A DNA stretch of 64,000 nt from Platycnemis pennipes (GCA_933228895.1 OW121853.1:74074645-74138644), one strand, 5' to 3'. Counted from the stretch's first letter, positions 21,180 through 32,725 are shown. Numbers and translations: made by a program. The notes: generated by a model from the sequence alone, not told the origin.

Positions 21180-21370
21180 GCATAATGAGATGGTGAGAGT
21201 ACTCACCTCCCATTCCGAAGGCTCAGGGTCGAATCACAGCGGTGACAGAGATTTTTCATTGGTATACCAGTCCTTCGTCGAGCACTCCGTGGAGAGCACT
21301 TCAAGTGCAGTCCGTCGGATGGGACGTTAAACAGAGAACCTTTGGCACCCTTCGTTACGGTGGTTGGAGC
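21180..21370 (+). mobile_element. SINE family A, copy 5
   Basis: Head: gagatggtgagagtactcac and box B cagggtcgaatcacagcgg. Body: cactccgtggagagcacttc, then aagtgcagtccgtcggatgg..gacgttaaac and cctttggcacccttcgtta. This is the most complete copy of the family in the window. Confidence 0.75.
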
Positions 21371-21845
21371 GATTTTTGTCTTATACACCGATTTGCCTGA
21401 AACTTTATGTAAATGTCCTTATTAGTGATAGCTATAGATAAAAGTAAAAAAAATGAACTTTACCAATTTGATTTTTTGATAAATTTTACGCTTTTCCAAC
21501 ACTTAACCTTATGGTACATGAGATATATTTCGTTATAATTATATAACTCATACACAGATATTCTTTTTAATACAAAACAATACATAGCATATTAATTATA
21601 ATGATTAATAACAAATATTACAGTGTCGCACCGTTACAAAGATTCAAAAAAGCATTTTTAAATATAATGTTAACGTTGAAATTTGGAATCACCGAAAGTA
21701 TCAATTGTAACATGACAATATTTGTTTTGCTAAGTCAGCACATAATTAGTTGTACCTAGATAAATGAAATTTGGTCCCAGTATTTTTTCCCTTATACTTG
21801 TTAATTTATTACAACGTTATACTCATTTAACCACGATTACAGCTC

Positions 21846-21905
21846 CAGCCTCCTTAAAGAGCAGGCCGATGCCGACGCCAGGTTTCTGCTCCCCTTAATT
21901 CATAT
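21846..21905 (+). mobile_element. SINE family A, 3' body fragment
   Basis: ccttaaagagcaggccgatg..ccgacgccaggtttctgct matches the 3' part of family A as seen at 60265-60300 (minus) and 42150-42190. Confidence 0.5.
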
Positions 21906-22105
21906 CCTAAATATTTAGCTTTTCCCAGATACCCTCCGACCCTTTATGTCGCAGAATACCAAAATTATCAGTCTTCTCCCAGAAATAAATACTTATGAAT
22001 GAGGTTCTCGCTTTATGTTGCTTCCATTTCCGTCGTTTTCCCGCTTTACACCGCTTCGCTTACGTCGTTTAATGGATACTTCGTGTAAAAAAATGACACC
22101 ATTGA

Positions 22106-22420
22106 TCCGCTACTTCGTCAACTTGATTATCTCTTTCGACACATTGATGCTATACATACAACCACGGTATTCAATATTGAAAATATATAATCAATTAGCA
22201 TGGGACGTATGTATTATTTAAATTATTTGAAAAATAGCATTTTACATATACACATTCGCAGTGAAATAATGTTTTTCATACATGCAAATCTGCTGCCAAA
22301 GTACAACAATGAAAAATATGCTAATTTCAGTATATTTATGAACTCTATACGTAGCTCATATAAATAAAATAATGATTTCCTCTGCGTCGTTTCGTTTTCC
22401 GTCGTCGTTTTTCGGAAGCT
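22106..22420. repeat. Dispersed repeat shared with 13066-13380, copy 2
   Basis: Contains ttgatccgctacttcg, tttcgacacattgatgc, gcagtgaaataatg, gaactctatacgta and cgttttccgtcgtcg in the same order as the first copy. Confidence 0.5.
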
Positions 22421-23133
22421 AACATGATGTAAAAGAAAAGGCCCCCCGTAAGATTTAAAAAATCGTTATCGAATAATGTTATCAAAAATATGAATGGCGT
22501 GTTTTGATATTGGTAACAATATATTTATTTGCCTAGAGTCTAGAGCATGGAATTGCTTACCCTATTTGAAGATCGTCATATTTTATTTCATGATAATGCA
22601 TTTAAAGTACTCTTTAGGGTCCTGGAACAATCCAATACGACTCGAAGCTGCGAAATAAACTATAAATTAATTTTCTAAATGCCGTATCAAGCTAAATATG
22701 GCTGTAAATATGTCAATACATGAGGGCTACACTTTTGGCTCATTTTGAAGTTACATTGTTAATGCCACAGTATTTTCCCTTTACAATTGGAAAAATAATT
22801 ACTTTTATGATTTTCAAGGAAGTAAATTGAAGCTAGCAAGCATAATAATCAGAAAACCAACTCACTTACTACGCATTAAAGTCTCAATCTACGACATGTA
22901 ATACTTTAATACGTTGGCCATAATTGCTGTCTCACAAACTTAGTTATAGTTTATGCCAAAAATTCTTTGCTAAAGATAAGCAATATTAAGCCATTATTTG
23001 TTCTACTTCTATGCGATAGTATGAAAGCAAAATGATGTCCCGTCGAGAACACATATCTCCGACCGCAATGGGTTTAGAGAAATTGAATGAAAAAAATCGA
23101 CAACTCCTGGAAATACGCAACCCACACATCACC
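22421..23133. other. Unannotated stretch
   Basis: AT-rich, no supported feature. Confidence 0.35.
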
Positions 23134-23343
23134 ATTGGTACTATTACCACGACCAAGTGGAATCGTATGCCAGAAATGTCCACCACCTTTGAAAATGCAT
23201 TTGTATTTCATTTCGTAAAGATAAAATTGTATTTGATCATTGGTACTATTACCACGACCAAGTGGAATCGTATGCCAGAAATGTCCACCACCTTTGAAAA
23301 TGTATTTGTATTTCATTTCGTAAAGATAAAATTGTATTTGATC
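23134..23343 (+). repeat. 105-bp tandem duplication
   Basis: The block starting attggtactattaccacgac occurs at 23134-23238 and again at 23239-23343 with one visible difference (gcattt/gtattt). The period is a multiple of three, so the plus-strand frame 23032-23403 stays open and repeats 35 residues. The near identity indicates a recent event. No domain is recognised, so I do not call a gene. Confidence 0.9.
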
Positions 23344-23669
23344 TGGCGGATCTGGCTGACAAAGCCAGAATTGCTCCCTGAGAACGAGTGGTCTGTACAG
23401 TAAAACAAGCCTTACGTGAAGCTAGAAGCTCCCATTTGGGATTCAAGGTATCTCACGTCCCAATAGCTACGCATTCAGGGAGGAATTAACCTCGACATGA
23501 TTATCGAGTGGGTAACGACGGCCAATGGAAAGAAGTGATGCTTTAATGCGGGGAATATCAACTCAGCTGACTAATATAAACTCAAATCAGAGGCGGTCCC
23601 GACTGAGTGATTTTTCGAGTCGTTTTCCGTTATGAGGGTCACCAGCTCGAGTACATAAATATTTTGCCG

Positions 23670-23770
23670 GCCCTAGTGGCACTGGCGTAAATCCCTTGCC
23701 AATTAACCCGGAGGTTACGTGGTTCGAATCTTGAATGGGAAGGGATTTCCACAGCTCGAGGCATGGATGT
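23670..23770 (+). mobile_element. tRNA-like SINE fragment
   Basis: ccctagtggcactggcgtaa..atccc and a box-B-like ggttacgtggttcgaatctt suggest a SINE head. The body does not clearly match family A or B. Confidence 0.4.
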
Positions 23771-23929
23771 ATGTGGTTTCCTGATTTAGTAGTAGAAATG
23801 GTAAAAAAAAATGTAAGTCCATCTTTCAAACTTTTCCTTTCTTAACAGACTGACGTATTTCGCAGATAAACACGAATCCCACTGTAGAAATTATTAACAT
23901 ATTATTATTGATGTCCAGTTGAATTAGGT

Positions 23930-24345
23930 TTAGATGGACATAAAATTCTTCCCCGGCCTTGTATTTCAAACGATGTCCTTCAGTTCGGCATACCTCCTTC
24001 AGTTCTCCACCTCTCTCTACCCCGCCTACCTAACATTCTACCCTCTACCACACCTTTCAATATACCCTCGCCCCCATTACCTGGTCCATCCAGTCCCTCT
24101 GCCTTTTTCTTATTTCCTCGATGACTTTCTTTCCTCCCCTACCATCTCTAACTCTTGTTCGTCTTCTTTTCCAACCACCTTACCTTCTCCATATTCACAT
24201 CTCAAAGAGCCATCCTATCAATTCTCAGCTTCTTTCCTTAAGGTCCATATTTCGGCGCGAAGCAATACCACATTCATTATTAGGCTTTTCTTTAAGTCCA
24301 TACTCATAAGCCATGCCATTCGTGCTCTTCTGGTGTAGAAATAGG
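23930..24345 (-). pseudogene. LINE RT C-terminal fragment
   Basis: The minus strand reads DLKKSLIMNVVLLRAEIWTL, RKEAENW, and after several stops RRYAELKDIV near the end. It matches the LINE pattern LK..L....LYG.ETWTLRKADE followed by a purine-rich, charged region. Several stop codons make it a dead relic. Confidence 0.55.
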
Positions 24346-26644
24346 TAGAGGAAAACTGATTGCGAAAATTTTCATTTGTAGTTACAGTCGGTGGACACAT
24401 TACTACCCACACGATAACGTGTGGCTCCGAAACAAAATATACCATTCAAAGCAAAACGGTAAGTCTTCCAGCGTTATTAGAGGGTAACGAGGAAGTATTT
24501 ACAAGTCATTTCAAGGTCTTTTTCGGCGTGAGGCTGATGTTACGTACGCATCGCGGAGATCTGAATGAAAGAGAATGAGCGTGTTAAAAATTCCGAGGTC
24601 ATGTATTATCGGCTTAATTTTATTTTTCTCGGTTTTAGATAAGGCATAATGTCATCATTGTAAGTATTTACAGGTTTTTGAGTGAAGACTGCTATTCACT
24701 GGCCGTGTTATAGGTGTCTCTCCCCTCTACTCCCATCAAATCTACCTTTCCTACGCTAAATTTCTCTTCACGTCTTCATAAATTTGCCTCAGCTTATGTT
24801 GTTGAGTACACACTTATTATTTCCTCCCCTTTCCGCGTTTATCTAACATATTTCCCTCTGAATAAGGAGAGAAAAACTGCCAAAATTACTCCGTGGTATC
24901 ACAAAATTTAGTAATTTAATCACTATCACCCAAATCATATAACATATTGGTTAGAAATAAAACGCTAGGCGATGAATAAGAATAGGGGACCTCTATGCTA
25001 CGTGACGGAAAGGAAGGGTGGAGTATATATTTAAATAAGTGCCCATTTCTTTTTACAACCAAGAAACTCATAGGCTGGAATTCTGCTCAAGCGATGAGCG
25101 GTCGTGTCGTTCATTATTTTTGTGTCTTTCAGAAAGATAAAAGGAGCGATCTTAAAGAAGTGAGTGACGCAAAGCGTATCCTTTCCGCAATTCTTTCTTT
25201 TATTTTAAGTGGCCGATTATTACCACCCAAATCGCTCGCCGCATACATTATTCTTTCCCGGCCATAATATAAAGTATTTTTTTTTTTGGCAGACCACGAT
25301 TTTATTTCTCGCGGCAGCAAACAGGCAGTGAGGCTGAGAGACGTCAAGTTGCTTCTCTTCCGAGGAGAGAAACGAGCTGGCAAAAAAGGTATTCAAAGAG
25401 GCACAGATGGAGATCTATTTAATAGTCTGGTGATATGGCATAAAAGTCAAAATACGCCCCTTACATCCAGCTCTCAATTTGAACTAGGCGTTAGCTAAGC
25501 TATTTTATGCATTCTCTGCTTCAAATCATACCAGGGAAGGAGGTATTCGCTCTTTAACAAAAGAAATGTACAATGGTCAAGAATCATAAGCACGCTTGCA
25601 GACGACTTACGACACAAAATCTTATCCATCGCCCTCATCGGAGTGAATAATAACAGTAACTGATTTTGTAAATTTAAAAAAATTGCCATAAACCTTCACA
25701 GATTATATTACGAGGATTTTCAAGTAACTTTCATGTTGTCGTTCAACCATACTCTTGAATTAATTTGAGATGATCAATTTAAGTGTGGTCATGCATACCA
25801 AAACGAAAATTAATACCGAAGCATGCATTCACGTTCTGCGTTGAAATGGATGTGATATTACCCATTCCAATACAGCATATTTCTACGTATCGGACTAAAA
25901 TTACCCACCTAGTAAATAATGGTAGGAAAAGGTCGGTTAAGCGCTTAATATGGAACTTGAGGTTTTACGGATCTGAGACCTGACTGGGGGAAAGAGATAA
26001 CAAGAAGAGATATTTGATATACTAAATGCAAACAACTTATCATATTTAAAGACTTATAAGACCCACTTTCATTTCAGTAGGGCATATTTATGAGGAAAAT
26101 TATGTAAACAAACACAAGGGGTTTTGTTTGACCTTACACTCGGGTGAATCAATTTCGTACGATATATCGCTCACGCCTCCTTCAATACTGTGGAAGCAAG
26201 CCGTTCTACATGTACCCACGTGTCTATCATGGCGCAGAGACGAATTGGCAATTGCAACAACATTCTTCATATTAATCACAAAGGTCACAAAGGTGAAGAT
26301 CACCCGGGGGTGATTTTTTAAGCCATGATTGTAAAAAAAGACGCATTTTATAAGCCATATGCCATTTTTTGCATGATCATCGAGAAATTTCACATATTTG
26401 TACAAGTGTATCTGGTGTCCATACCAAAGAGAAACGGATTTTAATTATAAGCAGTGTGCCAGTGAAAACACTTTTTCTCACGTGGATTCGATTTACTTTA
26501 CAGATTCACAATCAACAATTGAACCTGTGTGATAAATTATATAAACAATGATTTAAAAAAATAATTAATGCATGCTTGATGCTGGCACACCCTCTGTCAC
26601 AAACTTTCCTTGTAGTATTCAGGGTGTGTAGATGTAGATTGGAG
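24346..26644. other. Unannotated stretch
   Basis: About 2.3 kb with no supported gene. Frames such as 24995-25267 and 26100-26405 are shorter than chance allows in this composition to exclude and match nothing. A faint LINE-tail-like string (gtgtgtagatgtagattgg) ends at about 26642. Confidence 0.35.
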
Positions 26645-26950
26645 GCTTTTTAAATGCGTGTTGGGAAGAGAATGAAGAGAGTGCGATGAACTGAAAGAAG
26701 GACAAAAGAGGATGAAATTGTGATAAAGGGTGAGGAAAAGTTCTAGTAATCAGACGGAACGTGCTATAGAAAGGAGTAGGTAATGTAGGGTAAGTACAGG
26801 GAGAAATTCATCATCGGAGGAATAACGCTGGGTAAGCAAAGAAGATGAGGCAAAAGAAATAATATTTTTGATGGGATAAAAAGAGTTGAAACATACTGAT
26901 CCAGAGAGAGAAAACGTGTTGGAAAATGGCCTCAACTATGCTAATTTAGT
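26645..26950 (+). pseudogene. LINE RT C-terminal fragment
   Basis: The frame reads RVGKRMKRVR, a stop, then TERRTKEDEIVIKGEEKF, and further on NNIFDGIKRVETY. It is the plus-strand counterpart of the WRRM..SW.ERRTNEEVL..VGEE pattern seen in other copies here. Multiple stops. Confidence 0.5.
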
Positions 26951-28281
26951 GCAAGGCAGACAAGGTTTGTACCATTAAAACCTACCTTAACTGGAAGAAG
27001 ACTACTGAAAAGTATGCACACCTTAAGGAGATATGATCGCGGCTTTATATTATTTCTTTGTAAACCACAGGAGGGTTTCATAGAATTACAAGCATAGCAT
27101 CTCATATTGATTTTCCACGTTTATACATTAGCCAGTGCTCGTTTCGGTTACATAATTCCCCATCCATTTCCGGACGATAACGAGATTTAATAACATCTTT
27201 GAAGAGATGACGTTGAAAGATTATTTCTACGAATACATTTATGTCCTTGAACAAGTTGCTAGTCAAGTTCTTCCGAGTAATATAAAATCGAGGAAGTTCA
27301 TCTTTTTCACTTTTTTCCGATAAGGCTATAGTAGTCGAAATCAATTGGGTTTAATAAAAGCACTGTGAAATGCACAAGGTATGATTGCATTAGGTTTCTT
27401 TCGAGTAAAACACCTGAAGTATGTTCGAGGTTTCATGCGACTTTTCGTAAGGTTGATCAGGGAACTGACGAGAACGAATTCATAATCTAGCCACCGATTG
27501 AGTTGAAAACAATACTACCGCTAAGCGGAAAAACTGATGTACACTATCCATCCATCTTATTTCATCATCTGCCAACATTGTTCAACATTTTTCTAGACCG
27601 TACACTTCTTGACATACTTCAACCACGGTTATGCGGGAACCAGTTCAGAAATTATCCCGGTGCTCATTGAAAAGCGATTCATGTTCTCTGATGTTAGTGT
27701 CAATTTTCATATTTACGAGACTTCACAGGGCAGGAAAAATAGGTACAGGTAAATAGTCATTACGCAAACTACAGAATATTACACGACTTTTAAAATCATT
27801 TTCTCGGACAAACAATCTCCAATTACCCTTCATCTAAAGCTTATGTTGGGTGGGGATCAAATTATTGCGGATCAGATTAAGGACAATTTACAGCAGTTCT
27901 GATGATGGAAAATAATCCTCTTCATATTCATTGGGCTCACTGTAATACGACGAGCAGAATTTATTAATGAATGCGTACGACACGTGCTTCACGCATTTAG
28001 CAATATTTTGTACTTTATGTCGCAGTTTCTCAGTTGAAGAAGCTTCCCTGGGCCTTGCTCCGTAGAATTCCATCAGGGTGACGAGTTAACACTGCATCCC
28101 GTATGAATATTGAAAACGCGGCCACGATATGTATTCTAGGTCTATGAATCATAATTAAGTCTGAGAAAGTAGACTTAATGATTATGATGCATATATTCAA
28201 AACCATCGTAATGATCTAAATTAGCTGTGTTGAAGGATGGACGAGTAGAGGTAAAACGCCACGAGATTACGTGCTGTAAAC
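26951..28281. other. Unannotated stretch
   Basis: AT-rich. The frame 27102-27344 (minus) is unrecognised. A 16-bp-stem hairpin (catcataattaagtct-type) lies at about 28144-28186. From about 28225 the dispersed repeat also found at 3885-3950 begins and is interrupted at 28291 by the hAT element. Confidence 0.4.
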
Positions 28282-28684
28282 AAACCAGGTGCATAGTTGG
28301 GATTAACGATTAAATAAATTAACGATTAAAATTAATCGTTAAAAATATGGTTAACTATTTAATTTAATCGTTACTTATTAGAAGAATTAACTTTCAACTT
28401 TTAATCGTAAAAAGTATCTATTAACTGATACAAAAATAACTTGTTAATTTTTTTCGTTAAATTTTGGTGAATGTCAATCTGTCCGAATTTGGGTGCAAAG
28501 CTTGCCCAACAGACGAATCGGAACATAAAACGGTATCTAAGAATGCAAGGGTAGTTGTGCAAGAAAGCAATGAATAGGCCCAGACGAATGCAACCGAACA
28601 AAAGCGGGGCTTAGGGGAGTGACCGCCAAAGTTTAGGAAAAAACACGAAACCACGCGAAGACGATGGACGGCTCGTATGCCTAA

Positions 28685-29197
28685 AGGTGGGGTTTCACTG
28701 GTGCGTCTCGCAGCTGCGTCCAGACGCTGCGGCTGGACGCATTGTACTGCTACTATGTATTCTAATTGGAGTGACTTCTCTAGTGCGTCCAGGACGCTGC
28801 GTCTACCAGACGACTGCTTGCGTCTGCGGCTCGACTGCTTCGTGAGCAGTCGAGACGCAGACGCAGAGCTAGCAGGACGGTGTTCTCTCGTACATTTCTG
28901 CGTGCCTGTGTCGCAGCATGGCTTGCCGATGTTCCCCGAAAGAGGACGATGTTCTGATTGAAGAAGTGATGAAGAACGAGGCCGTGTATAATGCAGAACA
29001 CAGGGATTATGAGGATACGACCATAAAAGATAATATTTGGTCCTCGATAGCCGGCGCAGTAGGAAAAGAAGGTATTTAAATTACATTGTACTGTGCGGCG
29101 GGACGCATGAGTGAGTGCAGTCGGCCGCATGTCCCACCGCAGCGACTCGCCGCAGCGGTCGGACGCAGCCGCGAGACGCACCAGTGAAACCCCACCT
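28685..29197 (+). mobile_element. PIF/Harbinger-type element, internally deleted
   Basis: Ends AGGTGGGGTTTCACTGGTGC and its complement, with inverted repeats of over 40 bp. Flanks are taa (28682-28684) and tta (29198-29200). The uninterrupted paralogue at 56971-56983 reads tatgccttactcgg, giving a TTA target. A 3-bp TWA duplication is the hallmark of PIF/Harbinger. The 513-bp element keeps a MADF-type exon but no DDE transposase. Confidence 0.8.
28918..29079 (+). CDS. MADF-domain N-terminal exon of a Harbinger-type element
   Basis: A 53-codon frame opens with ATG and reads CSPKEDDVLIEEVMKNEAVY, then NAEHRDYEDT, then KDNIWSSIAGAVGKEG. This is the start of a MADF (Myb/SANT-like DNA-binding) domain, whose pattern is LI..V..NP.LYD..H..Y.D...K...W..IA. 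PIF/Harbinger elements encode a Myb/MADF-type partner for the transposase, which helps bind the ends and enter the nucleus. The frame runs into GAAG|GTATTT at 29068-29077, a plausible splice donor, with a stop directly behind it. It looks like exon 1 whose downstream exons were lost in the internal deletion. Confidence 0.65.
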   Translation: MACRCSPKEDDVLIEEVMKNEAVYNAEHRDYEDTTIKDNIWSSIAGAVGKEGI

Positions 29198-29425
29198 TTA
29201 CTCGGTGACATCATGCCGTCAATACTACATACATAGTTGAAGCCGAGAAAGAAGGGTCGCCTGAAAACCTATGACTGATAACGTGTGGGAGGGGTTCATT
29301 CAAACTAACGTATCTTTTACAATGCGCCAGTCTATGTATGCCTTACTCGGCGACATTGCGTCGTCTATAAATCAGCCCCCAGTGAATCGCGAGAAAAGGT
29401 GCGCAGGCACACCCTCAGAATCATA

Positions 29426-29735
29426 AGTAAAGCCGCATTTACACTATGTAGCAAAACCTGCTACATAACTTTTGCTATATAACATTGTTATGTAACTTTT
29501 GCTACATATAGCGAAGTTAGATATAGCACGGATTTCCTTTGCCGACTTTACCGACTGCCAATGGATAGCACAATTTCTGCTATATATTGCAGAATCTGCT
29601 ATATATAGCAATGTTATATAGCACTTTTAAGAAGTGACTTTTTCTACTTTTAACAAATATTATATAAACTTGCTATATGTTACACAAATTTGCTACATAG
29701 CAGGTTTTGCTACACGGTGTTAACGCGGCTTTACT
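29426..29735. mobile_element. ~310-bp MITE with long inverted repeats
   Basis: Begins AGTAAAGCCGCATTTACAC, followed by tgtagcaaaacctgctacat. Ends with the complement, reading gcaggttttgctacacgg and then taacgcggctttact. The interior repeats tgctatata motifs on both strands, so nearly the whole element folds back. A TA at the element edge could be the target, but the duplication is not unambiguous. Confidence 0.7.
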
Positions 29736-30009
29736 CTATATAACTAAGCCGTTTCCACTGCAATTTTACAATTGTGAAGGGATACTTTACATCACAAAAT
29801 GGGGATCGATATCAAAAACTAAACTTGAAGAACTTTCTACCGCTCAGAAAAATCTTTTGCGGCAAATTACAGACTCACCATGGCCCGTCAGAGAGTCTTA
29901 CATTCACGACAACTTAAAAATCCCGGAATCGGAGCCCTACCTCAGAAAAATCGCCGAATGCATTCAGCTGACACTAGGAAACCTGACTAACAACACTCTG
30001 GGCACTTAA
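29736..30009 (+). pseudogene. Jockey-like LINE RT C-terminal fragment
   Basis: Open frame reading LEELSTAQKNLLRQITDSPW, then PVRESYIHDNLKIPESEPYL, then RKIAE. It matches the jockey-clade C-terminus, whose pattern is LQ..QN..LR.IT.APWYV.N..IH.DL.IP....E. This part has no internal stop. It lies inside the hAT element directly after the MITE. Confidence 0.7.
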
Positions 30010-30317
30010 TTGATTTACAACGAAAATCCCCCCTTCCAATTTATTTAAGCAAATGTATACGGATGGAAGAAACTACAATGACAATTTTCATTATTCGCGT
30101 TGTTTGTCAAAGCAAAAAAACATCAATGCTTATATTACCACAGCATCCAATTTGCCAAAGTAAATGAAAAGGTAACTTTTAACGTAAAAGCTACTTTTTT
30201 AAACTTTAATCAGTTAGTTTTTCAGAAAAGTACCTTTTAACTTTAACTAGTTACTTTTTACAAAGATTAACTTTACCTTTAATCAGTTAATTTCTTTTGG
30301 TACCTTTCCCAACTACG

Positions 30318-30774
30318 ACCAGGTGGGATAAATCCGGAAATCTATCGTTGCGGACACCGTAACTGATCTCTTTACTGAGAAAGTTCCATCATTATATGAG
30401 GAAATATTCCTTCAAAACTATAACATGTATCCTTTTTTCCCTACAGTTGTTATCCTCAAAGTTCGCCAAATTACACAAAAATATTCTTTTGACCGACGAA
30501 AGTGTAAACGCTTGCAATAGTGTTGTCTTCAATTAACATTTTTTATTTCGCATGAACGCTAGAAACACCTGGCGTCTAGTTGATAAATTACAAGACCACG
30601 CCCATTATCTGCATGTCCATTGCAGCGTTCCTATCATCCGTTTCCACTGTAGTCGCACGTCGTCATTTCTCCACGAAATGAGCAGATTTCCTCTCTATCG
30701 TTTCTCAGCCCCTGTTAAAATCGAATTTGCTCTTCATCTACTGAGGTAAGAAATATGGATGGATATATTATTTC
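30318..30774. other. Unannotated stretch
   Basis: Continuation of the flank of the hAT element. No supported gene. Confidence 0.35.
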
Positions 30775-30840
30775 ACATCTACATCTGATGAGTACCCTGC
30801 CAGCCACCTCGAGGATGAGTGGCCGAACGTAGATATATAG
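30775..30840 (-). repeat. CR1-like LINE 3' tail, short solo copy
   Basis: catctacatctgatgagtac then cctgccagccacctcgaggatg: the terminal hairpin plus the (GATGTAGAT) tail in reverse orientation. Confidence 0.5.
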
Positions 30841-31349
30841 TTACAAAACTCTCCATTACTCTTGAGCGGCTCTAGTTATCGATAAAGCTAAGTGATCTTT
30901 GACTATGAATGAAAACAGACGCTTCTACATTCAACGGAAGCATCACTATCTGAAGGATTCATTCTTTAAAAAATACCCTGATGCGTGCCTATAAATCTTG
31001 GATGCTACATCGATTTCAGATATTATTATTTCTGCCAATAAAATACTAAGACAAATAATAAAATCCCGAATGAATCAATTCCTTCTCCAAGCGGTTTTCA
31101 TTCATTACTTTGTCATCAGTTTGTATTCAACTTAACACCGACTCAAATTGAAGCTCCTGGTTAACCTCAGATGAAATGCAAGCTCATAAATCACAGAGCA
31201 AAGCTCATAAAAAAAGTCTTTCATTAAAATTTTTAGATTGCTAGAGAGAAATCAGAGTGTGTTTCGATCAACATATACATTAATTAAATGCATAACCTTC
31301 ATATTCTGAAGGTAGTATCACTCAATAAAACTAGTTTAAGAATGAAGAA
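30841..31349. other. Unannotated stretch
   Basis: AT-rich, no supported feature. Confidence 0.35.
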
Positions 31350-31566
31350 GAAATATCACGCGCAAATTTCCACAAAATAAAATTTATTTTCAACCAGGGT
31401 TTTAATGTTGATATATCATCTTCAGGTAACAAGTGGGGAGAGGTGGGGGTACCTATTAATGTGTATATCGAGAGTTTCTACCACCATTTGTCACCTGAAG
31501 ATGATGTATCAAATTGAAGGTCAAAAATAGATTTTATGTTGTGAAAAATTGCACGTGTTATTTCCT
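31350..31566. repeat. Foldback repeat with CTGAAGATGAT core
   Basis: The left arm (31350-31436: gaaatatcacgcgcaaattt, then ccacaaaataaaatttattt, then gatatatcatcttcaggt) is inverted at the right (31485-31566), around a ~50-bp GC-richer centre. Read outward, both arms show a CCTGAAGATGAT box, akin to the arms at 18341-19517. Confidence 0.65.
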
Positions 31567-31900
31567 TAGTGGGTAAAAATTCCACTCAATATTGCAAGAA
31601 TCTTTGGATATTATATCGTTTAAGACTATTACAAGGAGTTCAAATGAATACTAATTTGGGGACTGACATCAAAATTTACTCAAAGAATGGAGACCAATGT
31701 AAAAAATTAACTATTGATGACTCTTAATCATGACATTCTTTTTAGCTGTCATTTCCCACATTCCAATACTGGGAGTATTCAACCAAACAGCGTATTTACA
31801 TACTAAAAGCTCGCTTTGAAAACTACTCGCTTCGGGGCTTTTGACATTTTTCCAAATAGTTCACTGGGATCCTGAAGCCGTCTGAGCCTCATCATCGACC

Positions 31901-32031
31901 ATTGCTAGAAATGTCCACATTTATGCATTGCTGGTCTAATAATGTAAATTGAATGTCGAGAAAACCAGCAAGGAAAGAACACGCCTTCGAAATATTGATA
32001 TGAGAGGAAGATAAATTCAGTAGGAGAAACG
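31901..32031 (+). repeat. 131-bp direct repeat, copy 1
   Basis: attgctagaaatgtccacat to ttcagtaggagaaacg, repeated at 32424-32555 with about 90% identity by eye. The first copy lacks the inverted ends that surround the second. Confidence 0.75.
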
Positions 32032-32399
32032 GAAGAGATAGAGGATGAGAGGGAAGCTTTTGGGTAGAAGGGAAGAATATGAAGCAGAGTCGTGAAAGAA
32101 GGGGCTGGTTGGAAACTTAATGGTAGGTGAAGGAAGAATGCATGAAATAAATTATAGATGTGAGATTGACTGTGAGGCATGAAGGAGTAAAGAAATAACT
32201 AGTTATTAGAGGGTGCGACCGACAGATGAGGTCATTTGAGCAATTAAGGATTAGATCATAAAGATAAAATTAGTGTAAAGGTAGTTCTCATGCTTTCCCG
32301 GTGAATGAAGTTTGTGACGTCTAATCGGGATCCCTATCGGATCGAATTCTCCGTTGCTGCATAAATGTCACACGCCGCTTCGAGGCCAGCGTCATTACA

Positions 32400-32574
32400 C
32401 GTACTAAAAAATTTGAAGTTCAAATTGCTAGAAATGTCCGCATTTATGGAGTGCTGGTCTAATAACGTAAATTGGATGTTGAGGAAACCAGCAAGGAAGG
32501 AACCACGCCTTAGAAATATTGATATGAGAGGAAGATAAATTCAGTAGGAGAAACGATCCAAATTTTTTAGTACG
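32400..32574. mobile_element. 175-bp unit with 16-bp perfect inverted ends carrying direct repeat copy 2
   Basis: CGTACTAAAAAATTTG at 32400-32415 is perfectly inverted at 32559-32574. Almost all of the interior is the second copy of the 31901 repeat. It may be a small MITE with the 31901 sequence being a decapitated relative, or inverted ends that enclosed a duplicated piece. Confidence 0.55.
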
Positions 32575-32611
32575 CGTAACAACTTGGTCCTTTAAATCCT
32601 TTATAAATCCA

Positions 32612-32725
32612 CAGAGGAGAAGGTCACCTTGGTAGCGGAACTGGCTAAAGTACGAGGCATGAATTCGATTAGTATCCCGTTCAAGTTAAACGATTTCTTT
32701 TCGGTGGAAATAAAGGTAAGTTTGA
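32612..32725 (+). mobile_element. SINE family B, copy 3 (diverged)
   Basis: ccacagaggagaaggtcacc, then ttggtagcggaactggctaa..ag and a degenerate box B (cccgttcaagttaaacg), followed by ttcttttcggtggaa, which resembles the family B body. Confidence 0.5.

Larger units (their letters stand above)
28292..30317. mobile_element. hAT element with perfect 8-bp duplication, hosting nested insertions
   Basis: Ends CATAGTTGGGA and the complement CGTAGTTGGGA, flanked by exact 8-bp repeats accaggtg (28284-28291 and 30318-30325). A paralogous uninterrupted site at about 3930-3945 (atccaggtggg) supports the boundary. A second copy of the left part (CAGAGTTGGGA...) lies at 56554-57150. The terminal ~150 bp are rich in TTAACGATTAA-type repeats. 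No hAT transposase is visible. The interior holds a Harbinger-type element, a MITE and a jockey-like LINE end. Confidence 0.85.
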
